Source: Cyanophora paradoxa (Eukaryota; Glaucocystophyceae; Cyanophorales; Cyanophoraceae). Taken from it: a stretch of 64,000 bases of DNA. Positions 42,117 through 52,844 of the stretch are shown one piece after another; within the stretch, counting starts at the first letter, position 1, and each line of letters begins with the position of its first letter. Made by a program: the position numbers and the translations under genes. Location of the stretch: NCBI GenBank assembly GCA_004431415.1, contig QPMI01000176.1, forward strand, positions 114,910 to 178,909, in the 5' to 3' direction. The notes under the pieces were generated by a model. It did no database searches, was not told the origin of the DNA, and was given only the letters and a program-made list of their open reading frames with translations.

Positions 42117-45100
42117 GGGGGGTGGGGGGGGTGGGGGGGGGGGAGGCTCTCTGCGGCCGAGAATTCGATGTCAGGATTAAAGCGACGGCGACGGCGCGCG
42201 GGGCCCGCCGCTGGCGCGCCCGAGGGGCCGAGCCTAGGGGGGACCCGGCGGGAGCGCCCAAGGGGGTACCTGGTTGCGGGGCGGCCGGGGGGCAGGGGCG
42301 GGCTCACTGCGGCCGAGAATTCGATGTCAGGACTAATGCGCCGGCGACGGCGCGCGGGGCCCGCCGCTGGCGCGCCCGAGGGGCCGAGCCTAGGGGGGGA
42401 CCCCGGCCGGCAGCGCCCAAGGGGGTACCTGGTTGCGGGGCGCCGGGGGCAGGGGGCGGGCTCACTGCGGCCGAGAATTCGATGTCAGGATTAAAGCGAC
42501 GGCGACGGCGCGCGGGGCCCGCCGCTAGCGCGCCCGAGGGGCCGAGCCTAGGGGGAACCCCGGCCGGCAGCGCCCAAGGGGGTACCTGGTTGCGGGGCGG
42601 CCGGGGGGCAGGGGGCGGGCTCACTGCGGCCGAGAATTCGATGTCAGGATTAAAGCGACGGCGACGGCGCGCGGGGCCGCCGCTAGCGCGCCCGAGGGGC
42701 CGAGCCTAGGGGGGGACCCCGGCCGGAGCGCCCAAGGGGGTACCTGGTTGCGGGGCGGCCGGGGGGCAGGGGGCGGGCTCACTGCGGCCGAGAATTCGAT
42801 GTCAGGATTAAAGCGACGGCGACGGCGCGCGGGGCCCGCCGCTAGCGCGCCCGAGGGGCCGAGCCTAGGGGGGGACCCCGGCCGGCAGCGCCCAAGGGGG
42901 TACCTGGTTGCGGGGCGGCCGGGGGGCAGGGGGCGGGCTCACTGCGGCCGAGAATTCGATGTCAGGATTAAAGCGACGGCGACGGCGCGCGGGGCCCGCC
43001 GCTAGCGCGCCCGAGGGGCCGAGCCTAGGGGGGACCCCGGCCGGCAGCGCCCAAGGGGGTACCTGGTTGCGGGGCGGCCGGGGGCAGGGGGCGGGCTCAC
43101 TGCGGCCGAGAATTCGATGTCAGGATTAAAGCGACGGCGACGGCGCGCGGGGCCCGCCGCTAGCGCGCCCGAGGGCCGAGCCTAGGGGGGACCCCGGCCG
43201 GGAGCGCCCAAGGGGGTACCTGGTTGCGGGGCGGCCGGGGGGCAGGGGGCGGGCTCACTGCGGCCGAGAATTCGATGTCAGGATTAAAGCGACGGCGACG
43301 GCGCGCGGGGCCCGCCGCTAGCGCGCCCGAGGGCCGAGCCTAGGGGGGACCCCGGCCGGGAGCGCCCAAGGGGGTACCTGGTTGCGGGGCGGCCGGGGGG
43401 CAGGGGGCGGGCTCACTGCGGCCGAGAATTCGATGTCAGGATTAAAGCGACGGCGACGGCGCGCGGGGCCCGCCGCTAGCGCGCCCGAGGGGCCGAGCCT
43501 AGGGGGGACCCCGGCCGGCAGCGCCCAAGGGGGTACCTGGTTGCGGGGCGGCCGGGGGGCAGGGGGCGGGCTCACTGCGGCCGAGAATTCGATGTCAGGA
43601 TTAAAGCGACGGCGACGGCGCGCGGGGCCCGCCGCTAGCGCGCCCGAGGGCCGAGCCTAGGGGGGACCCCGGCCGGCAGCGCCCAAGGGGGGTACCTGGT
43701 TGCGGGGCGGCCGGGGGGCAGGGGGCGGGCTCACTGCGGCCGAGAATTCGATGTCAGGATTAAAGCGACGGCGACGGCGCGCGGGGCCCGCCGCTAGCGC
43801 GCCCGAGGGGCCGAGCCTAGGGGGGACCCCGGCCGGCAGCGCCCAAGGGGGTACCTGGTTGCGGGCGGCCGGGGGGCAGGGGGCGGGCTCACTGCGGCCG
43901 AGAATTCGATGTCAGGATTAAAGCGACGGCGACGGCGCGCGGGGCCCGCCGCTAGCGCGCCCGAGGGCCGAGCCTAGGGGGGACCCCGGCCGGCAGCGCC
44001 CAAGGGGGGTACCTGGTTGCGGGGCGGCCGGGGGGCAGGGGGCGGCTCACTGCGGCCGAGAATTCGATGTCAGGATTAAAGCGACGGCGACGGCGCGCGG
44101 GGCCCGCCGCTAGCGCGCCCGAGGGGCCGAGCCTAGGGGGGACCCCGGCCGGGAGCGCCCAAGGGGGTACCTGGTTGCGGGGCGGCCGGGGGCAGGGGGC
44201 GGGCTCACTGCGGCCGAGAATTCGATGTCAGGATTAAAGCGACGGCGACGGCGCGCGGGGCCCGCCGCTAGCGCGCCCGAGGGGCCGAGCCTAGGGGGGG
44301 ACCCCGGCCGGCAGCGCCCAAGGGGGGTACCTGGTTGCGGGGCGGCCGGGGGGGCAGGGGGCGGGCTCACTGCGGCCGAGAATTCGATGTCAGGATTAAA
44401 GCGACGGCGACGGCGCGCGGGGCCCGCCGCTAGCGCGCCCGAGGGGCCGAGCCTAGGGGGGGACCCCGGCCGGGAGCGCCCAAGGGGGGTACCTGGTTGC
44501 GGGGCGGCCGGGGGGGCAGGGGGCGGGCTCACTGCGGCCGAGAATTCGATGTCAGGATTAAAGCGACGGCGACGGCGCGCGGGGCCCGCCGCTAGCGCGC
44601 CCGAGGGGCCGAGCCTAGGGGGGACCCCGGCCGGCAGCGCCCAAGGGGGTACCTGGTTGCGGGGCGGCCGGGGGGCAGGGGCGGGCTCACTGCGGCCGAG
44701 AATTCGATGTCAGGATTAAAGCGACGGCGACGGCGCGCGGGGCCCGCCGCTAGCGCGCCCGAGGGGCCGAGCCTAGGGGGGGACCCCGGCCGGCAGCGCC
44801 CAAGGGGGTACCTGGTTGCGGGGCGGCCGGGGGGCAGGGGGCGGGCTCACTGCGGCCGAGAATTCGATGTCAGGATTAAAGCGACGGCGACGGCGCGCGG
44901 GGCCCGCCGCTAGCGCGCCCGAGGGGCCGAGCCTAGGGGGGACCCCGGCCGGGAGCGCCCAAGGGGGTACCTGGTTGCGGGGCGGCCGGGGGGGCAGGGG
45001 CGGGCTCACTGCGGCCGAGAATTCGATGTCAGGATTAAAGCGACGGCGACGGCGCGCGGGGCCGCCGCTAGCGCGCCCGAGGGGCCGAGCCTAGGGGGGA

Positions 45101-48100
45101 CCCCGGCCGGCAGCGCCCAAGGGGGTACCTGGTTGCGGGGCGGCCGGGGGCAGGGGGCGGGCTCACTGCGGCCGAGAATTCGATGTCAGGATTAAAGCGA
45201 CGGCGACGGCGCGCGGGGCCCGCCGCTAGCGCGCCCGAGGGGCCGAGCCTAGGGGGGACCCCGGCCGGCAGCGCCCAAGGGGGTACCTGGTTGCGGGGCG
45301 GCCGGGGGCAGGGGGCGGGCTCACTGCGGCCGAGAATTCGATGTCAGGATTAAAGCGACGGCGACGGCGCGCGGGGCCCGCCGCTAGCGCGCCCGAGGGC
45401 CGAGCCTAGGGGGGGACCCCGGCCGGGAGCGCCCAAGGGGGTACCTGGTTGCGGGGCGGCCGGGGGCAGGGGCGGGCTCACTGCGGCCGAGAATTCGATG
45501 TCAGGATTAAAGCGACGGCGACGGCGCGCGGGGCCCGCCGCTAGCGCGCCCGAGGGGCCGAGCCTAGGGGGGACCCCGGTCGGGAGCGCCCAAGGGGGGT
45601 ACCTGGTTGCGGGGCGGCCGGGGGGCAGGGGGCGGGCTCACTGCGGCCGAGAATTCGATGTCAGGATTAAAGCGACGGCGACGGCGCGCGGGGCCCGCCG
45701 CTAGCGCGCCCGAGGGCCGAGCCTAGGGGGGGACCCCGGCCGGGAGCGCCCAAGGGGGTACCTGGTTGCGGGGCGGCCGGGGGGCAGGGGCGGGCTCACT
45801 GCGGCCGAGAATTCGATGTCAGGATTAAAGCGACGGCGACGGCGCGCGGGGCCCGCCGCTAGCGCGCCCGAGGGGCCGAGCCTAGGGGGGGACCCCGGCC
45901 GGCAGCGCCCAAGGGGGTACCTGGTTGCGGGGCGGCCGGGGGGCAGGGGGCGGGCTCACTGCGGCCGAGAATTCGATGTCAGGATTAAAGCGACGGCGAC
46001 GGCGCGCGGGGCCCGCCGCTAGCGCGCCCGAGGGGCCGAGCCTAGGGGGGGACCCCGGCCGGGAGCGCCCAAGGGGGTACCTGGTTGCGGGGCGGCCGGG
46101 GGGCAGGGGGCGGGCTCACTGCGGCCGAGAATTCGATGTCAGGATTAAAGCGACGGCGACGGCGCGCGGGCCCGCCGCTAGCGCGCCCGAGGGGCCGAGC
46201 CTAGGGGGGACCCCGGCCGGCAGCGCCCAAGGGGGTACCTGGTTGCGGGGCGGCCGGGGGGCAGGGGGCGGGCTCACTGCGGCCGAGAATTCGATGTCAG
46301 GATTAAAGCGACGGCGACGGCGCGCGGGGCCCGCCGCTAGCGCGCCCGAGGGGCCGAGCCTAGGGGGGACCCCGGCCGGCAGCGCCCAAGGGGGTACCTG
46401 GTTGCGGGGCGGCCGGGGGGCAGGGGGCGGGCTCACTGCGGCCGAGAATTCGATGTCAGGATTAAAGCGACGGCGACGGCGCGCGGGGCCCGCCGCTAGC
46501 GCGCCCGAGGGGCCGAGCCTAGGGGGGGACCCCGGCCGGGAGCGCCCAAGGGGGGTACCTGGTTGCGGGGCGGCCGGGGGCAGGGGGCGGGCTCACTGCG
46601 GCCGAGAATTCGATGTCAGGATTAAAGCGACGGCGACGGCGCGCGGGGCCCGCCGCTAGCGCGCCCGAGGGGCCGAGCCTAGGGGGGACCCCGGCCGGGA
46701 GCGCCCAAGGGGGGTACCTGGTTGCGGGGCGGCCGGGGGGCAGGGGGCGGGCTCACTGCGGCCGAGAATTCGATGTCAGGATTAAAGCGACGGCGACGGC
46801 GCGCGGGGCCCGCCGCTAGCGCGCCCGAGGGGCCGAGCCTAGGGGGGACCCCGGCCGGCAGCGCCCAAGGGGGGTACCTGGTTGCGGGGCGGCCGGGGGG
46901 CAGGGGCGGGCTCACTGCGGCCGAGAATTCGATGTCAGGATTAAAGCGACGGCGACGGCGCGCGGGGCCCGCCGCTAGCGCGCCTGAGGGGCCGAGCCTA
47001 GGGGGGGACCCCGGCCGGGAGCGCCCAAGGGGGGTACCTGGTTGCGGGGCGGCCGGGGGCAGGGGCGGGCTCACTGCGGCCGAGAATTCGATGTCAGGAT
47101 TAAAGCGACGGCGACGGCGCGCGGGGCCCGCCGCTAGCGCGCCCGAGGGGCCGAGCCTAGGGGGGACCCCGGCCGGGAGCGCCCAAGGGGGTACCTGGTT
47201 GCGGGGCGGCCGGGGGGCAGGGGCGGGCTCACTGCGGCCGAGAATTCGATGTCAGGATTAAAGCGACGGCGACGGCGCGCGGGGCCCGCCGCTAGCGCGC
47301 CCGAGGGGCCGAGCCTAGGGGGGACCCCGGCCGGGAGCGCCCAAGGGGGGTACCTGGTTGCGGGGCGGCCGGGGGGCAGGGGGCGGGCTCACTGCGGCCG
47401 AGAATTCGATGTCAGGATTAAAGCGACGGCGACGGCGCGCGGGGCCCGCCGCTAGCGCGCCCGAGGGCCGAGCCTAGGGGGGACCCGGCCGGCAGCGCCC
47501 AAGGGGGTACCTGGTTGCGGGGCGGCCGGGGGCAGGGGGCGGGCTCACTGCGGCCGAGAATTCGATGTCAGGATTAAAGCGACGGCGACGGCGCGCGGGG
47601 CCCGCCGCTAGCGCGCCCGAGGGGCCGAGCCTAGGGGGGACCCGGCCGGGAGCGCCCAAGGGGGGTACCTGGTTGCGGGGCGGCCGGGGGCAGGGGGCGG
47701 GCTCACTGCGGCCGAGAATTCGATGTCAGGATTAAAGCGACGGCGACGGCGCGCGGGGCCCGCCGCTAGCGCGCCCGAGGGGCCGAGCCTAGGGGGGACC
47801 CCGGCCGGGAGCGCCCAAGGGGGGTACCTGGTTGCGGGGCGGCCGGGGGGCAGGGGGCGGGCTCACTGCGGCCGAGAATTCGATGTCAGGATTAAAGCGA
47901 CGGCGACGGCGCGCGGGGCCCGCCGCTAGCGCGCCCGAGGGGCCGAGCCTAGGGGGGACCCCGGCCGGCAGCGCCCAAGGGGGTACCTGGTTGCGGGGCG
48001 GCCGGGGGCAGGGGCGGGCTCACTGCGGCCGAGAATTCGATGTCAGGATTAAAGCGACGGCGACGGCGCGCGGGCCCGCCGCTAGCGCGCCCGAGGGGCC

Positions 48101-48797
48101 GAGCCTAGGGGGGACCCCGGCCGGGAGCGCCCAAGGGGGTACCTGGTTGCGGGGCGGCCGGGGGCAGGGGGCGGGCTCACTGCGGCCGAGAATTCGATGT
48201 CAGGATTAAAGCGACGGCGACGGCGCGCGGGGCCCGCCGCTAGCGCGCCCGAGGGCCGAGCCTAGGGGGGACCCCGGCCGGGAGCGCCCAAGGGGGTACC
48301 TGGTTGCGGGGCGGCCGGGGGGCAGGGGCGGGCTCACTGCGGCCGAGAATTCGATGTCAGGATTAAAGCGACGGCGACGGCGCGCGGGGCCCGCCGCTAG
48401 CGCGCCGAGGGGCCGAGCCTAGGCGGGGACCCGGCCGGGAGCGCCCAAGGGGGTACCTGGTTGCGGGGCGGCCGGGGGCAGGGGGCGGGCTCACTGCGGC
48501 CGAGAATTCGATGTCAGGATTAAAGCGACGGCGACGGCGCGCGGGGCCGCCGCTAGCGCGCCCGAGGGCCGAGCCTAGGGGGGACCCCGGCCGGCAGCGC
48601 CCAAGGGGGTACCTGGTTGCGGGGCGGCCGGGGGCAGGGGCGGGCTCACTGCGGCCGAGAATTCGATGTCAGGATTAAAGCGACGGCGACGGCGCGCGGG
48701 GCCCGCCGCTAGCGCGCCCGAGGGGCCGAGCCTAGGGGGGACCCCGGCCGGGAGCGCCCAAGGGGGTACCTGGTTGCGGGGCGGCCGGGGGGCAGGG
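42117..48797. repeat. Satellite B: about 42 tandem copies of a ~159-base unit
   Basis: The unit includes CTCACTGCGGCCGAGAATTC, GATGTCAGGATTAAAGCGAC, GGCGACGGCGCGCGGGGCCC, GCCGCTAGCGCGCCCGAGGG, GCCGAGCCTAGGGGGGACCC, CGGCCGGCAGCGCCCAAGGG and GGTACCTGGTTGCGGGGCGG, then a G-rich tract. Variation is mostly in G-run length plus a GGCAGCG/GGGAGCG dimorphism. The first two copies are the most diverged (CTGGCGCGCCC, GGACTAATGCG), as expected at an array edge. All open frames inside are repeat artefacts. Confidence 0.95.
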
Positions 48798-50535
48798 AGA
48801 GGGGGGCGGGCCCGCTGCTGATGGGTTTTTAAGAGAAGGAAGCAAGGAAAGTATGCAATTAGTACCGGCATGCGCTTTCGTTCGCCGGTTGATCGCGTTG
48901 CGCCGTGAAAAGGCTCGCTTCTCTGTTCAGCTGCTGTGTGGCCAATTGGCCACACGCCACAGAGAGCGATTGGATTAGCGCTGCGAGCAAGTTAGGCAGT
49001 TTATGTAGCTTCAAAGTAAGGCGACTCACAGTGTTAGATGAGCTGCTAAGTGTCCGGCTCTCGGTTGCAAGTTGCAGCTGCAGCTGCGCGATATGCATAT
49101 GCTGCGCATGCTGTGTGGTCAAATGACCACGCGTACGTGCACACGCGAGCGAGAGGGCGGCAAATGCGCGCGTGTAGCTAATATAGATTCCTTATGCTGT
49201 ATACTTGTTCTAGCTCTATAGTGCGCTTGCCGCTCCGCGTCCTATAGCTGCTAATCATAACGAGCTCGCGATTTTCAAGCAGAGCTGCTCACGATCACAT
49301 GCGTGCGGCCGGCCGCACAGCTGCTCACGTGCGGTGCTAGCGCTGCGCCTGCAGAGTCCGACGGTCTGCGGGCGCAGAGTGACGTCGTGCTTGCTGACTG
49401 CAATGCGTACCCCCCTTGCGGCCGCCTGTCGACGTCGTCACTCTAAGCGGCGGGCTAACTAGCTGAAACGTTGCGTTTTGGCCTGCGCCTCATGTCGCAG
49501 CTGCTTGCGGCGCCCAGAACTGCGTGCTAGCGCTTGTGCGTGGTTGCAAGGTCGACCATACGGAGCCCAGTTCATAGACGCCGCCTGGCTGCAAAGATAT
49601 CGGGTCTAGTCGTATAATGCTCCATGCTTTTGCACAAACGAAGCCCCTCAGACACCGCGAACTCCTTTTTTAAAATCATACAGTTCTGGGACATCTGGAA
49701 AAGAGGGTTTCCGGCCTGTCATACCCCTGATACCGCGGCCGGCCGGCGGCCGGGGAATGCCGCAGTGCACGTGCGAGCGCCCGGCGGCGCCGGCCGAGCG
49801 CTGCATGATCATGAAACGCTAACGCTCAGTGTCGCTCAGGCACCGGTGTGTGACCGCTCCGGGCCTCCGCCGGCCGCAGCGATTGCGAACAAAACCCGCC
49901 AAAATCACTGTACGCCGGAGCCGGACTCCTCAGAGCCTCCTGAGTCAGGGGGGGGGGGGGGGGGGGGGGGTCAGTGCTGAGTTTTTTACGAATGCGAAAT
50001 CGAAGAGGATCGGATCATCGTCGATTCATCGATATATCGGCCGGGGGCTGCGGCTCTGCGGGCCTGCTGCAGGCTGCGCCGCTGCGGCCCGCGGGGCGGA
50101 GCCGGCGCCTCGGAGGGCGCCGCGCGGGCCGCGGCGCGGCGCGCGCTGAAGCCACTGAGCGGGCCGGGCCCCGGGGCTCGGAGCCTCGGACCCGGGCTCC
50201 GGCCCGGGGCCGGGGCCCTGGCGGGGACCCGCGGGGGGGGGGGGGGGGGGGGGGGGGCAGCTGCAGCCTGCAGGCTGCAGCCTGCACTGGCCCTAGGCCT
50301 GCAGGCCGGGCCAGGGCCCAGGCGGCGCGGGCCGCGCGGCCCGGCCCGCGGGCGGTGGCCGCCGATCGAGCCGCGCGCGGTCCGCGCGTGGTCCCGCGCG
50401 GCGCTACGCGCGCCCACGTACGTATACGGGCCACCGTGGCACGGCCCACGGCCCACGGCCCATGGCCACGTGCACGGGACGCGCCGTCGGGACTCGGGAG
50501 TCCCGCCCTGTTCAGAGGCTGTTCTCCGCGGCCGG
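48798..50535. other. Unique region between satellite B and the LTR element
   Basis: No gene supported. Short perfect palindromes occur, such as GTGTGGCCAATTGGCCACAC near 48937 and GTGGTCAAATGACCAC near 49113. Two long G runs lie at 49948-49970 and 50233-50257. GC content rises sharply after 50040. Confidence 0.5.
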
Positions 50536-50816
50536 TGTCGCATCCGACATTATCGGATGCTCATTTATATTTGTGAGCCGCTAGGGCTCTAGATTATGTC
50601 AGCCTTCGAGCTGCTGGACCGACGGCGCCTAGGCTAGTTAGAGCGCCGCGGTCACTTGTATTCGTGTCGGGGTACGCCGTATCTGGACGGGTACACCCAG
50701 AGTCTGGATCTTGGTGACTAACTACAGCGACACTCGCCATTCCCTGCCCTGCCGAGCTTGCACTCCGCACGGGCATCCCGCGCGCACGATTAGACACACT
50801 AATCTCGCACGCGACA
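50536..50816 (+). repeat. 5' LTR
   Basis: 281 bases, opening TGTCGCATCCGACATTATCG and ending TCTCGCACGCGACA. Its first bases can form an 8-pair hairpin, GCATCCGA...TCGGATGC. A TTATAT element at about 50569 could be a promoter motif, but this is weak. Appears identical to 55610-55890. Confidence 0.95.
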
Positions 50817-50842
50817 GGCGCCATTCTGCCGGAATCGAACCT
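50817..50842 (+). other. Putative primer binding site, complementary to a tRNA T-arm
   Basis: Immediately after the LTR the sequence runs GGCGCCATTCTGCCGG then AATCGAACC. The complement contains GGTTCGATTCC, which matches the tRNA T-arm/B-box consensus. A usual primer site begins with TGG (complement of CCA); here GGC is found, so the match is imperfect. Beyond it, the complement continues with tRNA-like GGGGAGAGCG wording. Confidence 0.45.
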
Positions 50843-51314
50843 TCAAGGGTCTGAGTCCGTATCGCTCTCCCCAGCCCCGCCGCGCAGCGCGCATCGCTGC
50901 GCCGCCTTGCCCAGTGTCTATTGGAGCCAGAGCCTCGGAGACCTGCTTTCCGCGCGAGCGCCGTCCCCACGGTTGCTTTGCGTTTGAGTGCGCCGCCCTG
51001 TACCGCTTGCGGTTGGACGGTAGTGCACCGGAAACGTCTCTAGTGCCTATCGCGGGCTTCGGGTCATCCCCAGACCGAAGCGCACGCGCCGAGCTCTCTC
51101 TCGAGAGTCTCATCATTGCCTGTCCCATCGCCGGTTGCGAGCAACCGTGCCACGGAGACTGCTGCGAGCAGCTCTCTAAGTGTCCCTGAGTCGCGCTCTT
51201 GCGTGACCGCGAGATCCCCGCGCCGGATTCTGCAGCGAGCTGCAGATCAAATCCCGCGCCTAGTGCTCTCCCCGGCATCTTGTTCTTGCGGCTTTACGTT
51301 GCAAAGAGAACAAC

Positions 51315-52844
51315 ATGTCAAACTCCTCGGAACTTCTTAGTTCTGAAGTCCGGAGCCAGCTGTCTGCGCTCGCGCATGTTGAGCCTGCGAAGGCCGAACT
51401 TGCTGTGCAGTACGCCGCCTCCGGCGCCTCGGCTGTGGCTGATGATGATCCCGCGCGGATCGGATTCTTGCCCGCCCAGCCCCGCCTCGCCGATGGTGAC
51501 CGGTTCCGCAAGGATGTCCGGAACTATCAGTCGGCGCAGCCGACGAAGTATCTCTTTGGCCCCGACGCTGCCGGCGGCCAGGAGTATACTAAGTCCGAGG
51601 CTCTTGCCGGAGTGATCGTCGGGCGCATCCGCCCCGGCGCCCTCCGCGCCGTAATCGAGCGTAAGCGCGACCTCTATGAGGCCTCTATTGCTGGCCTGGA
51701 GCGTGACCGCGCTACGCTGCGGCGCCTTGAGCTCGTCCCGGCGAACTTGCGTTCTGCCGATGATGACGCCACGATCCTCGCGCTGCAGCAGAGCTGCGCG
51801 CGTGATGAGGCCTCAATCGTGGCCACGCGTGATGCGTACTTGCGTGCCCCCGGGCTGCTCGACACGATCACGGCGTGGATCCACAAGGCGCGCCCGCACG
51901 CGGCCCGCCGGGCCCTCACTGAGCCCTACACGGGCGAGGATCCGCGCTCGTGGCACGACTGGTTCTTGCCTCTCGTCCGGCACACGCTGCCGACGGGCCA
52001 GCGCCTCGCCGTGTACTACGCCGAGTGCCTGCGCACTGCGCTTGAGGCCCGCGCGACGAGCGAGGACCCGGAATATCAGAACCTTGAGGTTCGGATGGCC
52101 GGCTTCGCCAAAGAGAACGAGCGCACCATGCATATGCGCGAGTTCCTCGCTGCGCTGCAGCAGCGCCTCCTTGCCCGTGACGGCGCTGTCTCGCCGCTCG
52201 AGCTTGATGATATTTTCATCGAGCAGTGCACACGCCACGGCTGCCGCGCCGTGTTCCCGCCTGCACCGGCAGCTGCTGAGCCGCCAGAGGCAAAACGGAC
52301 CCGTATCCTGCAGGCAAAGTTTGCCGAGGATGAGTCCTCGAGCTCCCCTGGCCCTGCCGCGCCTCGGGACGCCGACCCCAGGGCCCAGCCCTCGATCTCT
52401 GCACGTGGGTCCTCTTGGGCCGTGCAGTCCCGCTCGCCTGCCGCCGTCGCGGAAGTGCTGCGGCGCATGTCTGAGCTCGGGTACCCCGCGTACCCCCCCT
52501 CAGACTGCTATGGGTGCTCAGATGACCCTAGCGTCCCCGCTGAGGCGCGGCGTCATTGGGCAAATGTGTGCCCCAAGCGCACCCCGTTCGCCCCAGTTCG
52601 CCCCTGGGTCCGCCGCGGCCAGTACTATCGGCAAAAGCGATCCCAAGAGGACGCCGCTGATGAGCAAGAGTACTGGTCTGACGAAGTCAAGCAGGACCCA
52701 GATGAAGTCTGCGGTCGCTGCGGCGAGGCAGGGCACCACCACAGTGCCTGCGCCGACCCCCCCACGCGGGCTGGTCGCCCTGCGCTTCCTGTGCCCTCAA
52801 GCTCAGCGGCTCCGACCGCACGCCCTGCAGTGGAGCGTGAGTGA
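51315..52844 (+). CDS. Gag-like protein of the LTR element, 509 residues
   Basis: Intact single ORF; ATG at 51315 (MSNSSELLSSEVRSQLSALA). Structural/nucleic-acid-binding protein expected to package the element RNA. Residues about 1-330 are helical and charged, in keeping with capsid-type regions, with no sequence match I recognise. Residues about 398-419 form CYGC followed by HWANVC, a CX2CX12HX4C finger. Residues about 465-478 are CGRCGEAGHHHSAC, a canonical CX2CX4HX4C retroviral-type zinc knuckle. Between them is a basic segment (RPWVRRGQYYRQKRSQED). The protein stops at 52844 with no pol frame fused or overlapping. Unlike its host neighbours it has no introns, as expected for an element that moves through RNA. 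The 51676-52866 frame overlapping it is a shadow. Confidence 0.85.
   Translation: MSNSSELLSSEVRSQLSALAHVEPAKAELAVQYAASGASAVADDDPARIGFLPAQPRLADGDRFRKDVRNYQSAQPTKYLFGPDAAGGQEYTKSEALAGVIVGRIRPGALRAVIERKRDLYEASIAGLERDRATLRRLELVPANLRSADDDATILALQQSCARDEASIVATRDAYLRAPGLLDTITAWIHKARPHAARRALTEPYTGEDPRSWHDWFLPLVRHTLPTGQRLAVYYAECLRTALEARATSEDPEYQNLEVRMAGFAKENERTMHMREFLAALQQRLLARDGAVSPLELDDIFIEQCTRHGCRAVFPPAPAAAEPPEAKRTRILQAKFAEDESSSSPGPAAPRDADPRAQPSISARGSSWAVQSRSPAAVAEVLRRMSELGYPAYPPSDCYGCSDDPSVPAEARRHWANVCPKRTPFAPVRPWVRRGQYYRQKRSQEDAADEQEYWSDEVKQDPDEVCGRCGEAGHHHSACADPPTRAGRPALPVPSSSAAPTARPAVERE

Noticed and set aside
45925-46659. Repetitive open frames in satellite B
   Set aside because: Arise from repeat units and break wherever a G run changes length; no sign of selection on frame.
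37287-48797. CRISPR-like array
   Set aside because: Whole ~160-base units repeat in tandem with no variable spacers; surrounding genes are eukaryotic.
50817-50880. A functional tRNA gene on the minus strand
   Set aside because: B-box-like and D-arm-like words are present, but acceptor and anticodon stems do not pair.
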